Numbered from the stretch's first letter, positions 1 through 8,640 are shown. The stretch: DNA of 40,225 nucleotides from CAZMCH01 sp964564735 (GCA_964564735.1 CAZMCH010000030.1:1-40225), one strand, 5' to 3'. A program made the numbers and translations. Notes: generated by a model from the sequence alone, not told the origin.

Positions 1-1752
1 CCCAAATGGACTATTGATTTTGCAGATGTCTTTTTTGTGGATGAGAGCAATGGCTGGGCTGTTGGTTCTGATGGTTGCATAGTCGCCACAAATGATGGTG
101 GAAAGTCATGGCATCAGCAAATAAGCGGGACAACAAAGCCATTAACTAATATATTCTTCCATGATACGCTTGATGGCTGGGTTTGTGGAGAAGATGGAGT
201 ATTATTGCATACAGAAGATGGCGGAAACACATGGTTAAGCCAAAATATAGCCACAGCAGACGGGCTTTGGAAGATATTTTTTGCAGATAGGCTAAATGGC
301 TGGGTAGCAAAAGATAATGCAAGCCTTCTTAGAACTAAAGATGGTGGTAAAACTTGGGAAATCTATGAAACAGGCGTTACTAATAGACCCTTCTCTGATA
401 TTTATTTTAAGGACAATAACAAAGGAATTGCAGTAACAAGCACAGCGCTTGGTCGTGCTTCTATAATAGAAACTAGCGATGGTGGAAAAATATGGCAATC
501 AAAGGTCGAAGGCAAAGAACGTGGACGCATGATTAAGAGACTACAATTTGTTAATGATAAAACTGCCTATGCCATAGAACCTTATGAGATTATGTATACA
601 ACCTCTGATGGTGGTGGGACATGGGACACTATGAAATTAGGCTTTGACAAACGTATAAGCGATATGTTCTTCATAAATTCCGAAAGAGGTTGGTTGTCTG
701 GTGATAAGGGCTTTATTACATACACTAATGATGGTGGAAAAAACTGGCAGACTCAAAAAACTGATATTGAAGAAGATATTAACAAGATACATTTTATAAG
801 TGAAAACGTTGGCTGGGCGGTTGGAAATATGGGAACAATAATACAAACCGAAGATGCTGGAAAAACGTGGAAAATACAGTTGCAGGGCGATGGATACTCT
901 TTGAGGAAGGGTTATTTCATCGATTCAAAAGAAGGCTGGGTTATCGGTGATAACGGCATGATACTTCATACATCAAATGGTGGCAAAACATGGGAAATAC
1001 AGGATAGCAAGACAACAGAACGCTTGGCAGGTGTCGGCTTTGCAGAAGGAACATCTGGTTGGGGGTGGGCATTAACAAGCAGAGGTAAGGTATTATATAC
1101 GCTTGATAAAGGAAAAAAATGGGATATACAGAAAAATCAAAGAGTTATTCCACCCGGCAATTATTTTATTAGAGATTGCCAATTTATAAGAATGAATGAG
1201 GGCTGGGCTGTTGGAAATGAAGGAACTATTATACATAATGTTGATGGTGGCAATTCATGGACGGTTTCAGATTCACCTACAAGCTGGACGCTCAATAAAG
1301 TTAATTTTCCCGGCTATGGCATCGGTTGGATCGTTGGTAATAATGGGACGATATTATATGGAGGTTCAGAGGGCATCATTTGGGGTTTCCGAGAAGGTGG
1401 AACAGGCGTTAATCTTCATGGCATAGACTTTGCCGATATGGTCAATGGCTGGGTAGTTGGTGAATTTGGTTTGATAATCTACACAAAAAATGCTGGAACA
1501 AGCTGGAACGGTCAAAAAAGCGATACAAAACTCACTCTATATGATGTAGAATTTATCAGCAAAAACGAAGGTTATGCGGTGGGTCAAAATGGACTTGTTC
1601 TTCATACAACCGATGGTGGCGAAACATGGATAATGCAGGAAACAGGCACAACAAATGATCTTTATGATATAAGCCTTACGCCTGATGGTTCTCTATGGAT
1701 AATTGGCAAATGGGGAATAGTTCTGAAGCATTTATCTCAAAGTAACACATAA
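1..1752 (+). CDS. YCF48/BNR-repeat beta-propeller protein, 5' truncated by window edge
   Basis: The reading frame is open to base 1, so the N-terminus lies outside the window; a GTG at 37 is an internal codon rather than a convincing start. The visible 583 residues are almost entirely repeats of about 40-45 residues with the pattern GWAVG-x-x-G-x-I-x-x-T-x-DGG-K-T-W, repeated roughly a dozen times. This is the signature of YCF48/HCF136-like and BNR-type beta-propellers. In cyanobacteria such proteins assist photosystem II assembly, but in heterotrophs they are secreted propellers of unknown role, and nothing here suggests photosynthesis. The signal peptide is not visible because of the truncation. 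It ends with TAA 17 bp before the radical SAM gene. The family call is firm; the function is unknown. Confidence 0.85.
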   Translation, partial: PKWTIDFADVFFVDESNGWAVGSDGCIVATNDGGKSWHQQISGTTKPLTNIFFHDTLDGWVCGEDGVLLHTEDGGNTWLSQNIATADGLWKIFFADRLNGWVAKDNASLLRTKDGGKTWEIYETGVTNRPFSDIYFKDNNKGIAVTSTALGRASIIETSDGGKIWQSKVEGKERGRMIKRLQFVNDKTAYAIEPYEIMYTTSDGGGTWDTMKLGFDKRISDMFFINSERGWLSGDKGFITYTNDGGKNWQTQKTDIEEDINKIHFISENVGWAVGNMGTIIQTEDAGKTWKIQLQGDGYSLRKGYFIDSKEGWVIGDNGMILHTSNGGKTWEIQDSKTTERLAGVGFAEGTSGWGWALTSRGKVLYTLDKGKKWDIQKNQRVIPPGNYFIRDCQFIRMNEGWAVGNEGTIIHNVDGGNSWTVSDSPTSWTLNKVNFPGYGIGWIVGNNGTILYGGSEGIIWGFREGGTGVNLHGIDFADMVNGWVVGEFGLIIYTKNAGTSWNGQKSDTKLTLYDVEFISKNEGYAVGQNGLVLHTTDGGETWIMQETGTTNDLYDISLTPDGSLWIIGKWGIVLKHLSQSNT

Positions 1753-1769
1753 TCGAGGATAATAAAACC

Positions 1770-2699
1770 ATGAAATATATATTTGGTCCCGTTCCTTCTC
1801 GTAGATTGGGCATGTCGCTTGGCGTTGATATTATTCCATTTAAGACTTGCACATTAGATTGTATATATTGCCAACTTGGTGTGACTACAAAAAAAGTCAT
1901 CGAAAGGGAGAATTTTGTTCCGCAAGATGAAGTTTTAGCAGAACTCAAACAAGTGCTTAATCAGGATTCTAAACGTGTAGATTTTATCACGTTTTCGGGT
2001 TCTGGAGAGCCAACACTTAATTCCCAATTGGGAGAGATGATAGCAAATACAAAGACTTTTACGGATGTGCCAATTGCTGTTATAACCAATGGATCGCTTC
2101 TTTATAGAGATGATGTCAGAAATGATCTCATTAAAGCCGATCTTGTTGTGCCATCTCTTGATGCAATGAATGACAAAACTATCAGGAAAGTCAACCGTCA
2201 TAACGAATATCTAACCGCTAAATTAATCATTGATGGACTCAGAGATTTTACACAAGAATATAAAGGCAAAATTTGGCTTGAAATAATGCTTGTTAAAGGT
2301 GTAAATGACGATTTTGATGAAATAAAAGAGATGGCAGAATTTATCCGATCACTCAAACTTGACAAAATTCATCTCAATACTGTCATAAGACCACCTGCCG
2401 AAGATTTTGCACAACCTATCACTTCTGAAGAAATACAGAAAATTGCATCTCTTTTTGATGATCGTGCTGAAATTATTGCTGATTTTGATAAAATAGTTAA
2501 AACAAAGGAACTAGAATCATCTGAAATATTAGAAGCACAGATATTATCTCTTGTCAATCGCAGACCTTGCACGCTTGATGATATATCAACATCAACAGGG
2601 CTCCATCACAACGAAATTGTCAAGCATCTTGATCATCTTCTTCAAAAGGGCTTGATAAAGCAGACAAGACGTGATAATAAGATTTATTGGCTTGTATAA
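1770..2699 (+). CDS. Radical SAM protein with C-terminal winged helix (COG0731-like)
   Basis: The protein has 309 residues. The [4Fe-4S]/SAM-binding motif C-x3-C-x2-C is at Cys27, Cys31 and Cys34, in KTCTLDCIYCQLG, after the N-terminal GPVPSRRLG stretch typical of this family. FSGSGEPTL near residue 76 is the SAM-binding GGEP-type motif. Residues of about 245-309 look like a small winged-helix domain (DDISTSTGLHHNEIVKHLDHL), which could sense a ligand or bind nucleic acid. The substrate is not known. The start ATG is preceded by GAGG about 11 bases upstream. It lies 17 bp after the YCF48 gene and 26 bp before the SDR gene, so co-transcription is likely. Confidence 0.85.
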   Translation: MKYIFGPVPSRRLGMSLGVDIIPFKTCTLDCIYCQLGVTTKKVIERENFVPQDEVLAELKQVLNQDSKRVDFITFSGSGEPTLNSQLGEMIANTKTFTDVPIAVITNGSLLYRDDVRNDLIKADLVVPSLDAMNDKTIRKVNRHNEYLTAKLIIDGLRDFTQEYKGKIWLEIMLVKGVNDDFDEIKEMAEFIRSLKLDKIHLNTVIRPPAEDFAQPITSEEIQKIASLFDDRAEIIADFDKIVKTKELESSEILEAQILSLVNRRPCTLDDISTSTGLHHNEIVKHLDHLLQKGLIKQTRRDNKIYWLV

Positions 2700-2725
2700 A
2701 GCGATAAAAAAAGGATAAAATACAA

Positions 2726-3508
2726 ATGTTTGAATCAAAGTCTGATCGTGTTGTAATAATTACTGGTGGAGGCGCAGGTATTGGTAAAGCATGTTCATTG
2801 CGCTTCTCAAAGGAAGGTTATAAAGTTGTCATTGGCGATTTCTCGGAAAGCGATGGAAACGCCACTTGTAAAATTATCATTGATAATGGCGGAGAGGCAG
2901 TTTATTGCTTTGGAGATGTATCTCGTGAGGTAGATTGCCATGCTTTTGCAAAAACAGCACTGAACAAATGGGGCAGGATTGATGCCCTTGTTGCAAATGC
3001 TGGAGCAAGAGTAGGAGGAAGCATATTAGATGCAACAGAGGAAGATTGGGAAAAAATAATTGGTGTAAATCTAAAAGGCGTAGCATATTCCTGCAAGGCT
3101 GTTTTACCAGCAATGATAAAACAACATTCAGGGGCAATTGTTATTACATCTTCTGCAAATGCAGAGGTTGGGCGTGCTGGAATGCCTCTTTATGATGCAA
3201 CAAAAGCAGGTGTTTTATCACTCACAAGAAGCCTTGCTGTTGCTCATGGTAAAGATAATATTCGTATAAATGCAATCTGTCCGGGATTTACAATGACAGA
3301 TTTTCATGAGCGCAATGCAGAAAAAAATGGCATTTCCCCAAAGGAATTACGTTCTCGTAATACTGGATATGCACTTCTTGGCAAACCTGCTGAACCATAT
3401 CAGATTGCATCTGCAATATACTTTATGGCTAGTGATGATGCGTCTAATATTACAGGTCAATATCTTATGGTTGATGGTGGGTTATCTGTAACATCGGGAA
3501 GAAGATAA
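2726..3508 (+). CDS. Short-chain dehydrogenase/reductase (SDR)
   Basis: This is a classical SDR of 260 residues. The nucleotide-binding glycine motif TGGGAGIG is at residues 13-20, the NAG motif at 91-93, and the catalytic Ser143, Tyr156 and Lys160 are in place (YDATK). The C-terminal NITGQYLMVDGG stretch is typical of FabG-like and sugar-dehydrogenase SDRs. It should catalyse NAD(P)-dependent oxidation or reduction of an alcohol or carbonyl in the cytoplasm, but the substrate cannot be read from the sequence. Asp38 after the second strand hints at NAD preference. A purine-rich AAGGATAAAA precedes the ATG. It follows the radical SAM gene by 26 bp and is separated from the next gene by about 100 bp. 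Confidence 0.88.
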   Translation: MFESKSDRVVIITGGGAGIGKACSLRFSKEGYKVVIGDFSESDGNATCKIIIDNGGEAVYCFGDVSREVDCHAFAKTALNKWGRIDALVANAGARVGGSILDATEEDWEKIIGVNLKGVAYSCKAVLPAMIKQHSGAIVITSSANAEVGRAGMPLYDATKAGVLSLTRSLAVAHGKDNIRINAICPGFTMTDFHERNAEKNGISPKELRSRNTGYALLGKPAEPYQIASAIYFMASDDASNITGQYLMVDGGLSVTSGRR

Positions 3509-3607
3509 AAATTATTTTGATTATAATATCAGTTTGATTTATAATATAAATAAAGGGTGTTTCTTGGTAGCTTAATTCTGTCTTATCTATTTGAAAGGAG
3601 CCTCAAA

Positions 3608-4435
3608 ATGAAAAAAATGCTAATATTCATTGCATTTTTCTTCGTAATCACGTCTTTATGTTTCGCACAAAACCCCTATCTATTAGATTTTAATTTTAAT
3701 GGCGATCAAGTAGGTAGTGTTCCCGCTGGTGGTTGGAAGGCTACTGCTGAAGGAAAAGTTGAGGTAGTTGCTTTTCCGAGTGCAACCAACAAAAGTGTAA
3801 AAATCACTGATGTCGGCAATGGTGGAGGCATGAATCTTATACTTGCAAAGCCGATAACTGGCAAGACGGTTACTCTCGAATTCAAATTTATGCGAGAGAA
3901 AGGCTGGTCAGTTGCATGCGAGATCTTTTATATAATGAATCAAAAATGCCCTGATGATTGGTCAGGTATTTGTATAAAAGATGATGATGGCGGGACATTC
4001 TCATACCATGATGGGGCTAGCTGGATCCCTGCTGTTGCTCTTGAAGATGGTGTTTGGCATGATTATAAAGTCATAATGTATCTTGATAAAGATAAATATG
4101 ACATATATTATGATGGCAAAGAGATCGCAAAAAACGTCAGCTATAGAAAATGGGACGGACTCGCTGGTCAAGGTATAGATAAATTTAATGTTGCCAATGT
4201 AGGTGATGGCGGATCGACCTTCGTAAAATACTTTGATGATATAGTGCTTTATGAAGGAACAACGAAACCAAATATAACCGCAGTTGATTCCAAAGGCATC
4301 CTGACAATAAAATGGGGTGAAATAAAGGCGTTTGAAAGCTCTACCAAAGAATATCCAAACGGGCATAGAGCAACAAGATTTGAAAAAGGATACCTTCCAA
4401 AAGCATATTCAACATTTACCCGTTTAGCAAGATAG
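3608..4435 (+). CDS. Secreted jelly-roll (LamG-like) protein, tandem paralogue 1
   Basis: I start this at the ATG at 3608 because GAAAGGAG sits just upstream and the N-terminus is then a clean signal peptide (MKKMLIFIAFFFVITSLCFA, cleavage before QN); an upstream in-frame start would add 17 non-signal residues. The mature part (about 255 residues) looks like a beta-sandwich of the concanavalin/LamG type: an opening DFNFNGD strand, GKTVTLEFKFMREKGW, a CPDDWSG motif, WHDYKVIMYLDKDKYD and a closing YFDDIVLYEG. It is strongly similar along its whole length to the next two genes. It ends with an ILTIKWGEIK segment and a YPNGH-x-x-TRFEKG tail shared with its paralogues. It may bind carbohydrate or act in the envelope; no catalytic motif is evident. 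Confidence 0.75.
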   Translation: MKKMLIFIAFFFVITSLCFAQNPYLLDFNFNGDQVGSVPAGGWKATAEGKVEVVAFPSATNKSVKITDVGNGGGMNLILAKPITGKTVTLEFKFMREKGWSVACEIFYIMNQKCPDDWSGICIKDDDGGTFSYHDGASWIPAVALEDGVWHDYKVIMYLDKDKYDIYYDGKEIAKNVSYRKWDGLAGQGIDKFNVANVGDGGSTFVKYFDDIVLYEGTTKPNITAVDSKGILTIKWGEIKAFESSTKEYPNGHRATRFEKGYLPKAYSTFTRLAR

Positions 4436-4457
4436 ACAGCTTTTGATTTAGTTTGGT

Positions 4458-4490
4458 GAGAGGGGGATATATGCCCCTCTCTTTCTATTC
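4458..4490 (+). terminator. Intrinsic terminator or attenuator between paralogues 1 and 2
   Basis: GAGAGGGG (4458-4465) pairs perfectly with CCCCTCTC (4474-4481) around an 8-base loop, followed by a pyrimidine-rich TTTCTATTCT. The stem is GC-rich but the T tract is interrupted, so termination may be partial. That would lower expression of paralogues 2 and 3 relative to paralogue 1. Confidence 0.55.
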
Positions 4491-4507
4491 TATAATAGGG
4501 GGTATCT

Positions 4508-5335
4508 ATGATGAAATATCTAATATCTATTTTTTGCATATTATTTATCATTCCTTCAGTCGTATTTTGTCAAGAAGTATTCTTTTTTTACGATTTTAAC
4601 AACGAAGTAGTCGGTAAACCGCCATCAGATCCATGGAAGCCTACAGGAGCAGGCAAAGTTGAAATTGCTAACGTTCCAAATGCTAATAATAAAAGTGTTA
4701 AAATAACCGACTCTGGTAGTGGCGCTGGTATGTCTCTTTTCTTGGACAAACCTATAACAGGAAAAACAGTATCGCTTGAGTTTAAGTTTATGCGAGAAAA
4801 AGGCTGGACAGTTGCATGTGAAATCTTTTATGTTATGAATAAAAAATGCCCTGATGATTGGTCAGGCATTTGTATAAAAGATAGCGATAATGGAAAAATA
4901 TCCTATCATGATGGCGGTGGGTGGATAGATACAGTTGCAATGACTGATGATGTTTGGCATGATGTTAAACTCATTTTCTATTTGGATAAGGATAAATATG
5001 ATTTTCATTATGACGGTAAGGAAATGGCAACAAATATTGGCTATCGAAATTGGGGCGGACTCTCAAAGGCTGGCATAGATAAATTTAATGTCGCAAATGT
5101 TGGTGATGGTGGCTCTACTTTTGTTAAGTATTTTGACGATATAATACTTTATGAAGGCACAGCTAGACCATTTGCTGTTGAATCAAAAGATAAATTATCA
5201 ACTATATGGGGCAAAATCAAAGTATCTTTATCAGAAAATCAATATAGACAATATCCGAATAATCATAAAGGGACACGCTTTGAAAGAGGACTGCTTCCAT
5301 TAGCATATTCCAAATTCGGTTTGTTAAGCCGATGA
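4508..5335 (+). CDS. Secreted jelly-roll (LamG-like) protein, tandem paralogue 2
   Basis: This 275-residue protein has a signal peptide (MMKYLISIFCILFIIPSVVFC, then QE) and the same beta-sandwich as its neighbours, with CPDDWSG, WHDVKLIFYLDKDKYD and YFDDIILYEG in the same order. The C-terminus carries DKLSTIWGKIK followed by YPNNHKGTRFERG. A TAGGGGGT Shine-Dalgarno lies just upstream of two adjacent ATGs; I use the first. It overlaps the upstream reading frame of paralogue 3 (ATGA at 5332), suggesting translational coupling. A Cys precedes Gln at the predicted cleavage site (VVFC-QE), so lipidation is conceivable but not assured. The function is unknown. Confidence 0.75.
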   Translation: MMKYLISIFCILFIIPSVVFCQEVFFFYDFNNEVVGKPPSDPWKPTGAGKVEIANVPNANNKSVKITDSGSGAGMSLFLDKPITGKTVSLEFKFMREKGWTVACEIFYVMNKKCPDDWSGICIKDSDNGKISYHDGGGWIDTVAMTDDVWHDVKLIFYLDKDKYDFHYDGKEMATNIGYRNWGGLSKAGIDKFNVANVGDGGSTFVKYFDDIILYEGTARPFAVESKDKLSTIWGKIKVSLSENQYRQYPNNHKGTRFERGLLPLAYSKFGLLSR

Positions 5336-5352
5336 TTATGGAGGTGTTTATA

Positions 5353-6165
5353 ATGAAATATTCATTTTATTTCTTAATAGCACTATTCATCATTCCATCA
5401 ATTGCATTTTCTCAAGAGAAAGACCCTACAATTTTTTTCTATGATTTCAATAATGAAACAATTGGCAAACCACCATCTGAACCTTGGAAAGCTACTGCCG
5501 CAGGAAAGGTAGAGGTTGCTGATTTCCCAGACAAAGTAAACAGAAGCGTCAAGATTACAGACGAGGGTAGCGGTGGGGGGATGCAACTTATACTTAACGA
5601 AGTCTTAAAAAACGATACTGTAACTCTCGAATTTAAATGGTTTAGAGAAGAATATGGCGGTGGAGATGGAGTAGAGATATTTTATATTATGAGCCAAAAA
5701 TGCCCTGATGACTGGTCTGGAGTATGCTTATCAACTCAAGGAAAAAACTATCAATACAATGATTCTGGAGCATGGGTTGATGTAGACAAAATTGTGGATA
5801 AGGCATGGCACGATATTAAGATAATCATGTATCTTGGTAAAAATAAGTATGACTTTTATTGGGATGGTGTACAAAAAGCTAAAAACGCAGGTTTCAGAAA
5901 ATCCGATGGTATTGATGGAATAGATAAATTCAATGTGGCAAATGTTGGTAACGGTGGTTCAACATTTATTATGTATTTTGACGACATTATTCTATATAAA
6001 GGCACTGAACGAAAAATAGCGGTTGAGCCGAAAGATAAACTATCAACTATATGGGGAAAAGTCAAAATATCAAACTCGATAGATGCTGTCCTAAAATATC
6101 CAGATGGGCATAAAGGAACTCGCTTTGAGAAGGGATTATATTCTGGTTCAAAGTTTAAGCTATAA
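5353..6165 (+). CDS. Secreted jelly-roll (LamG-like) protein, tandem paralogue 3
   Basis: The start at 5353 is preferred because GGAGGTG lies about 7 bases upstream and gives a clean signal peptide (MKYSFYFLIALFIIPSIAFS, then QE). An ATG at 5332 overlapping the previous stop would add seven residues. The mature protein repeats the CPDDWSG, WHDIKIIMYLGKNKYDFYWDG and YFDDIILYKG strands of its two upstream paralogues. It is the most diverged in the middle (residues 90-140: WFREEYGGGDGVEIFYIMS), with short insertions and deletions. It ends DKLSTIWGKVK, then YPDGHKGTRFEKG. The three genes look like a recent tandem amplification of one secreted beta-sandwich protein of unknown ligand. Confidence 0.75.
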   Translation: MKYSFYFLIALFIIPSIAFSQEKDPTIFFYDFNNETIGKPPSEPWKATAAGKVEVADFPDKVNRSVKITDEGSGGGMQLILNEVLKNDTVTLEFKWFREEYGGGDGVEIFYIMSQKCPDDWSGVCLSTQGKNYQYNDSGAWVDVDKIVDKAWHDIKIIMYLGKNKYDFYWDGVQKAKNAGFRKSDGIDGIDKFNVANVGNGGSTFIMYFDDIILYKGTERKIAVEPKDKLSTIWGKVKISNSIDAVLKYPDGHKGTRFEKGLYSGSKFKL

Positions 6166-6266
6166 GACTCTCATTTTTTTGATAATATTTTCAGATTTCT
6201 GAAATATTAAGCATATTGAGACATCATTAATATCCTTCTTTCGTCTATTTCTGGTTATAATAAGAA

Positions 6267-6283
6267 TTGGAACGGTTTTTGCA
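6267..6283 (+). promoter_or_regulatory. Sigma-54 (RpoN)-type -24/-12 promoter
   Basis: TTGGAACG-GTTT-TTGCA matches the sigma-54 consensus TGGCACG-N4-TTGC(A/T) with one substitution, and the GG and GC elements are exactly ten bases apart. The predicted start is about 6293, where a hairpin begins, 38 bp before the lipoprotein gene. This would place the lipoprotein-xylanase pair under an enhancer-binding activator. No activator gene is in the window. Confidence 0.6.
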
Positions 6284-6292
6284 AATATAAAT

Positions 6293-6320
6293 CCTGTTTT
6301 TTGGTAAAATACAAAACAGG
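6293..6320 (+). promoter_or_regulatory. 5'-leader hairpin overlapping the ribosome binding site
   Basis: CCTGTTTT (6293-6300) pairs perfectly with AAAACAGG (6313-6320). The 3' arm overlaps the first bases of the AGGAGG Shine-Dalgarno (6318-6323) of the lipoprotein gene. It would lie at the very 5' end of a transcript from the sigma-54 promoter and could stabilise the mRNA or limit translation. Confidence 0.45.
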
Positions 6321-6330
6321 AGGTAAAAAA

Positions 6331-7371
6331 ATGCTAAAAAAACATTTTAATTCACTTTATTTCATCATTATAGGGCTATCTATCTTAACATTTACTTTAT
6401 TCAGTTGTTCTAATAACCCGGCAATTGACGAAACTGCAGACATAGCCATAGAAGGAAGGATTATTGATACAGATGGCAATCCTGCTCCTGAAATGACATT
6501 GCTTATAGTTAAGGGAACTGGCGATTTTCCTGATACTCCCGTAACATCAGACTCAAACGGAAATTTTCGTATCGGCAAAGTCTCAGATGGGACTTACGAA
6601 ATTGTCGCATTTGATAAAAAAGGGAATAAACTTGGAAGCAAGATAGCCAGAGTTAGACGTGGAAAATGTGGAAAAGTGGATTTTGTAGTTCCAAAAGATG
6701 ACAGCAATTTCATAATCGGTGAAATGCATGTTGATGACGTTTCTATTAATCTGCTTGAGAGTTATCCCTATCAAGTTCATATAGTCGTTAATGGTATCCT
6801 TAATGACGGATGCACGACTATCAATGAAATAACACAAAAACGTGATGGAAACACAATAAACGTCAATATCACTACAAAACGCCCCAAAGACGCATTTTGT
6901 ATTCAGGTTGTCAAAATGGTTGAAGAACGTATCCCGCTTGATGGTGGATTTTTGCCCGGACATTATAAGATAATCGTCAATGGATTTGTAAAAGAATTTG
7001 ATATAGGCAGTGTTGTTATCGATGAAGGAATGGGTCTGTTACAGGGCAAAGTTACAATAGGTCCATTATGTCCTGTTGAGCCTTGTAACATTCCTCCTAT
7101 ATTGCTTGCAGAAGTATACATAACAAGAAAAATAGTTATTTATGATCAAGTTACAAAGTTGAGGGTTAAAGAAACAAAATTAGATAAAGAGGGTTTTTAT
7201 GCACTTTCTCTAAAACCCGGCAAGTATATTGTTGATGTTACAGATTCTGATGGGAATATATTACCGCTACAAGAGCCACGCAACTTTGGTAATGCAATTC
7301 CAGAGGAAGCAGAAATAATGATCGGTAAAGTAACAATATTAAATTTTGATATTGATACAGGCATCAGATAA
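6331..7371 (+). CDS. Lipoprotein with carboxypeptidase-regulatory-like domain
   Basis: The ATG at 6331 follows a strong AGGAGGTAAAAAA ribosome binding site; a TTG at 6301 in frame lacks one. The 346-residue product begins with a basic n-region, a hydrophobic stretch and a lipobox-like LFSC with Cys26, so it is probably a lipoprotein. Residues of about 35-120 form a carboxypeptidase-regulatory-like (transthyretin-type) beta-sandwich (GRIIDTDGNPAPEM ... SDSNGNFRIGKVSDGTYEI). A second similar segment lies near residues 250-330 (KLDKEGFYALSLKPGKYIVDV). Such domains often occur in surface polysaccharide-handling proteins. It precedes the GH10 xylanase by 17 bp, so the two form an operon. The function is inferred only from that pairing. 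Confidence 0.75.
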   Translation: MLKKHFNSLYFIIIGLSILTFTLFSCSNNPAIDETADIAIEGRIIDTDGNPAPEMTLLIVKGTGDFPDTPVTSDSNGNFRIGKVSDGTYEIVAFDKKGNKLGSKIARVRRGKCGKVDFVVPKDDSNFIIGEMHVDDVSINLLESYPYQVHIVVNGILNDGCTTINEITQKRDGNTINVNITTKRPKDAFCIQVVKMVEERIPLDGGFLPGHYKIIVNGFVKEFDIGSVVIDEGMGLLQGKVTIGPLCPVEPCNIPPILLAEVYITRKIVIYDQVTKLRVKETKLDKEGFYALSLKPGKYIVDVTDSDGNILPLQEPRNFGNAIPEEAEIMIGKVTILNFDIDTGIR

Positions 7372-7388
7372 AACAAGGAGATTGAAAA

Positions 7389-8588
7389 ATGCCAACAGAA
7401 CATGAAGTCTTAGAAAGTGCTGATGAACGAATAAAAAAATATCGTATGGCTGATGGTGTTGTATTGGCAAAAGATGATTCAGGCAAACCTATCGCCAATG
7501 CAGAAATCAAGGTTCAACAGACGAATCATGCCTTTTTATTTGGTTGCAATATATTTCAGCTTGGTCATTATCAAGATGAAAAAATGAATGAAACATACGA
7601 AAATGAATTTAAGGCACTCCTAAATTATGCAACTTTACCATTCTATTGGGGGGGATTTGAGCCTGAAAAGGACAAGCCTAATTATGGAGGCATTGACAAA
7701 ATGGCAAAAAGATGCCAAGAACTCGGTATAAAAACAAAAGGGCATCCTCTCGTTTGGCATGAAGTCTGTCCTGCTTGGGCGCCAAAAGACCTCACAGTCC
7801 TTGAAGATCGTCTTAGAAACAGAGTTACTGAGATCGTCAAGCATTATTCAGGACTTGTAAATATATGGGATGTTATCAACGAAGCAACTGTCTCCGCAAG
7901 ATTTGATAATCCTGTTGGCAAATGGGTAAAAAAATACGGTGATGATGTTTGTGTTGGGCTTTGTCTTGACTGGGCGCATGAAGCTAATCCAGATGCAGTT
8001 TTGCTTGTCAATGATTTCAATATATCCCCCGCTTATGAAAAACAACTTGAAAGATTGAAGTATGCAAATAAGCCATTTCATACAATCGGTATTCAAAGCC
8101 ACATGCACTCCGGAACATGGGCTTTAGAACGCGCATGGAACGTCTGTGAGACATACAGCAGATTTGGAGTTCCCCTTCATTTTACTGAACTAACTGTGCT
8201 AAGCGGTCATCTAAAGACTGACAGCGATTGGCATAAACGTCATGAAGATTGGCACTCAACACCAGAAGGCGAAAAAAGCCAGCTTGATTATGTTGAAAAG
8301 TTGTATCGTCTGCTTTTCAGCCATCCTGCAATGGAAGCAATAACATGGTGGGACTTTATGGACGGAGGCTGGCAGGGCGCCCCTGCAGGATTAGTTCGTA
8401 AAGATTTATCACCAAAACCGATTTATGAACGCTTGCTTGATATGATTAAATGCGAATGGTGGACGAAATGTCAAGGAAAAACTAACGCTGACGGTGAATT
8501 TCATTTCAGAGGATTTCAGGGAACTTACAACATCACAATAAATGGACAAACCAAGTCACAAAAACTAACAAAATCAGGATTGATATAG
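7389..8588 (+). CDS. GH10 family endo-1,4-beta-xylanase-like glycoside hydrolase
   Basis: GH10 enzymes hydrolyse internal beta-1,4 bonds of xylan with retention of configuration. The motifs are clear: GHPLVWH at residues 118-124, the acid/base Glu165 in WDVINEA, the nucleophile Glu267 in HFTELTV, and the late ITWWDFMDGGW. The 399 residues include a short N-terminal beta segment (MADGVVLAKDDSGKPIANAEI), typical of GH10 proteins with a leading binding-like region, and a short C-terminal beta segment. There is no signal peptide: the N-terminus is MPTEHEVLESADERIKKY. The enzyme may therefore be cytoplasmic and act on imported xylo-oligosaccharides, or its export may be unconventional. An ACAAGGAG ribosome binding site precedes the ATG, 17 bp after the lipoprotein gene. 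A terminator follows directly. Confidence 0.88.
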   Translation: MPTEHEVLESADERIKKYRMADGVVLAKDDSGKPIANAEIKVQQTNHAFLFGCNIFQLGHYQDEKMNETYENEFKALLNYATLPFYWGGFEPEKDKPNYGGIDKMAKRCQELGIKTKGHPLVWHEVCPAWAPKDLTVLEDRLRNRVTEIVKHYSGLVNIWDVINEATVSARFDNPVGKWVKKYGDDVCVGLCLDWAHEANPDAVLLVNDFNISPAYEKQLERLKYANKPFHTIGIQSHMHSGTWALERAWNVCETYSRFGVPLHFTELTVLSGHLKTDSDWHKRHEDWHSTPEGEKSQLDYVEKLYRLLFSHPAMEAITWWDFMDGGWQGAPAGLVRKDLSPKPIYERLLDMIKCEWWTKCQGKTNADGEFHFRGFQGTYNITINGQTKSQKLTKSGLI

Positions 8589-8596
8589 GATTTTTT

Positions 8597-8640
8597 ATGC
8601 CATTGGCAGTTTAATGCCAATGGCATTAATTTTATTTATT
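8597..8640 (+). terminator. Intrinsic terminator after the xylanase gene
   Basis: ATGCCATTGGCA (8597-8608) and TGCCAATGGCAT (8615-8626) form a perfect 12-bp stem with a 6-base loop, followed by the T-rich TAATTTTATTTATTT. It sits between two convergent genes. The orientation of the T tract favours the + strand. Confidence 0.8.

Noticed and set aside
1..1752. Photosystem II assembly factor HCF136/YCF48 as a sign of phototrophy
   Set aside because: YCF48-like repeats are common in secreted proteins of non-phototrophs, and nothing else here points to photosynthesis.
6181..6210. Hairpin AATATTTTCAG/CTGAAATATT after the third paralogue as a terminator
   Set aside because: The stem is AT-rich with a bulge and no following T tract; too weak to call.
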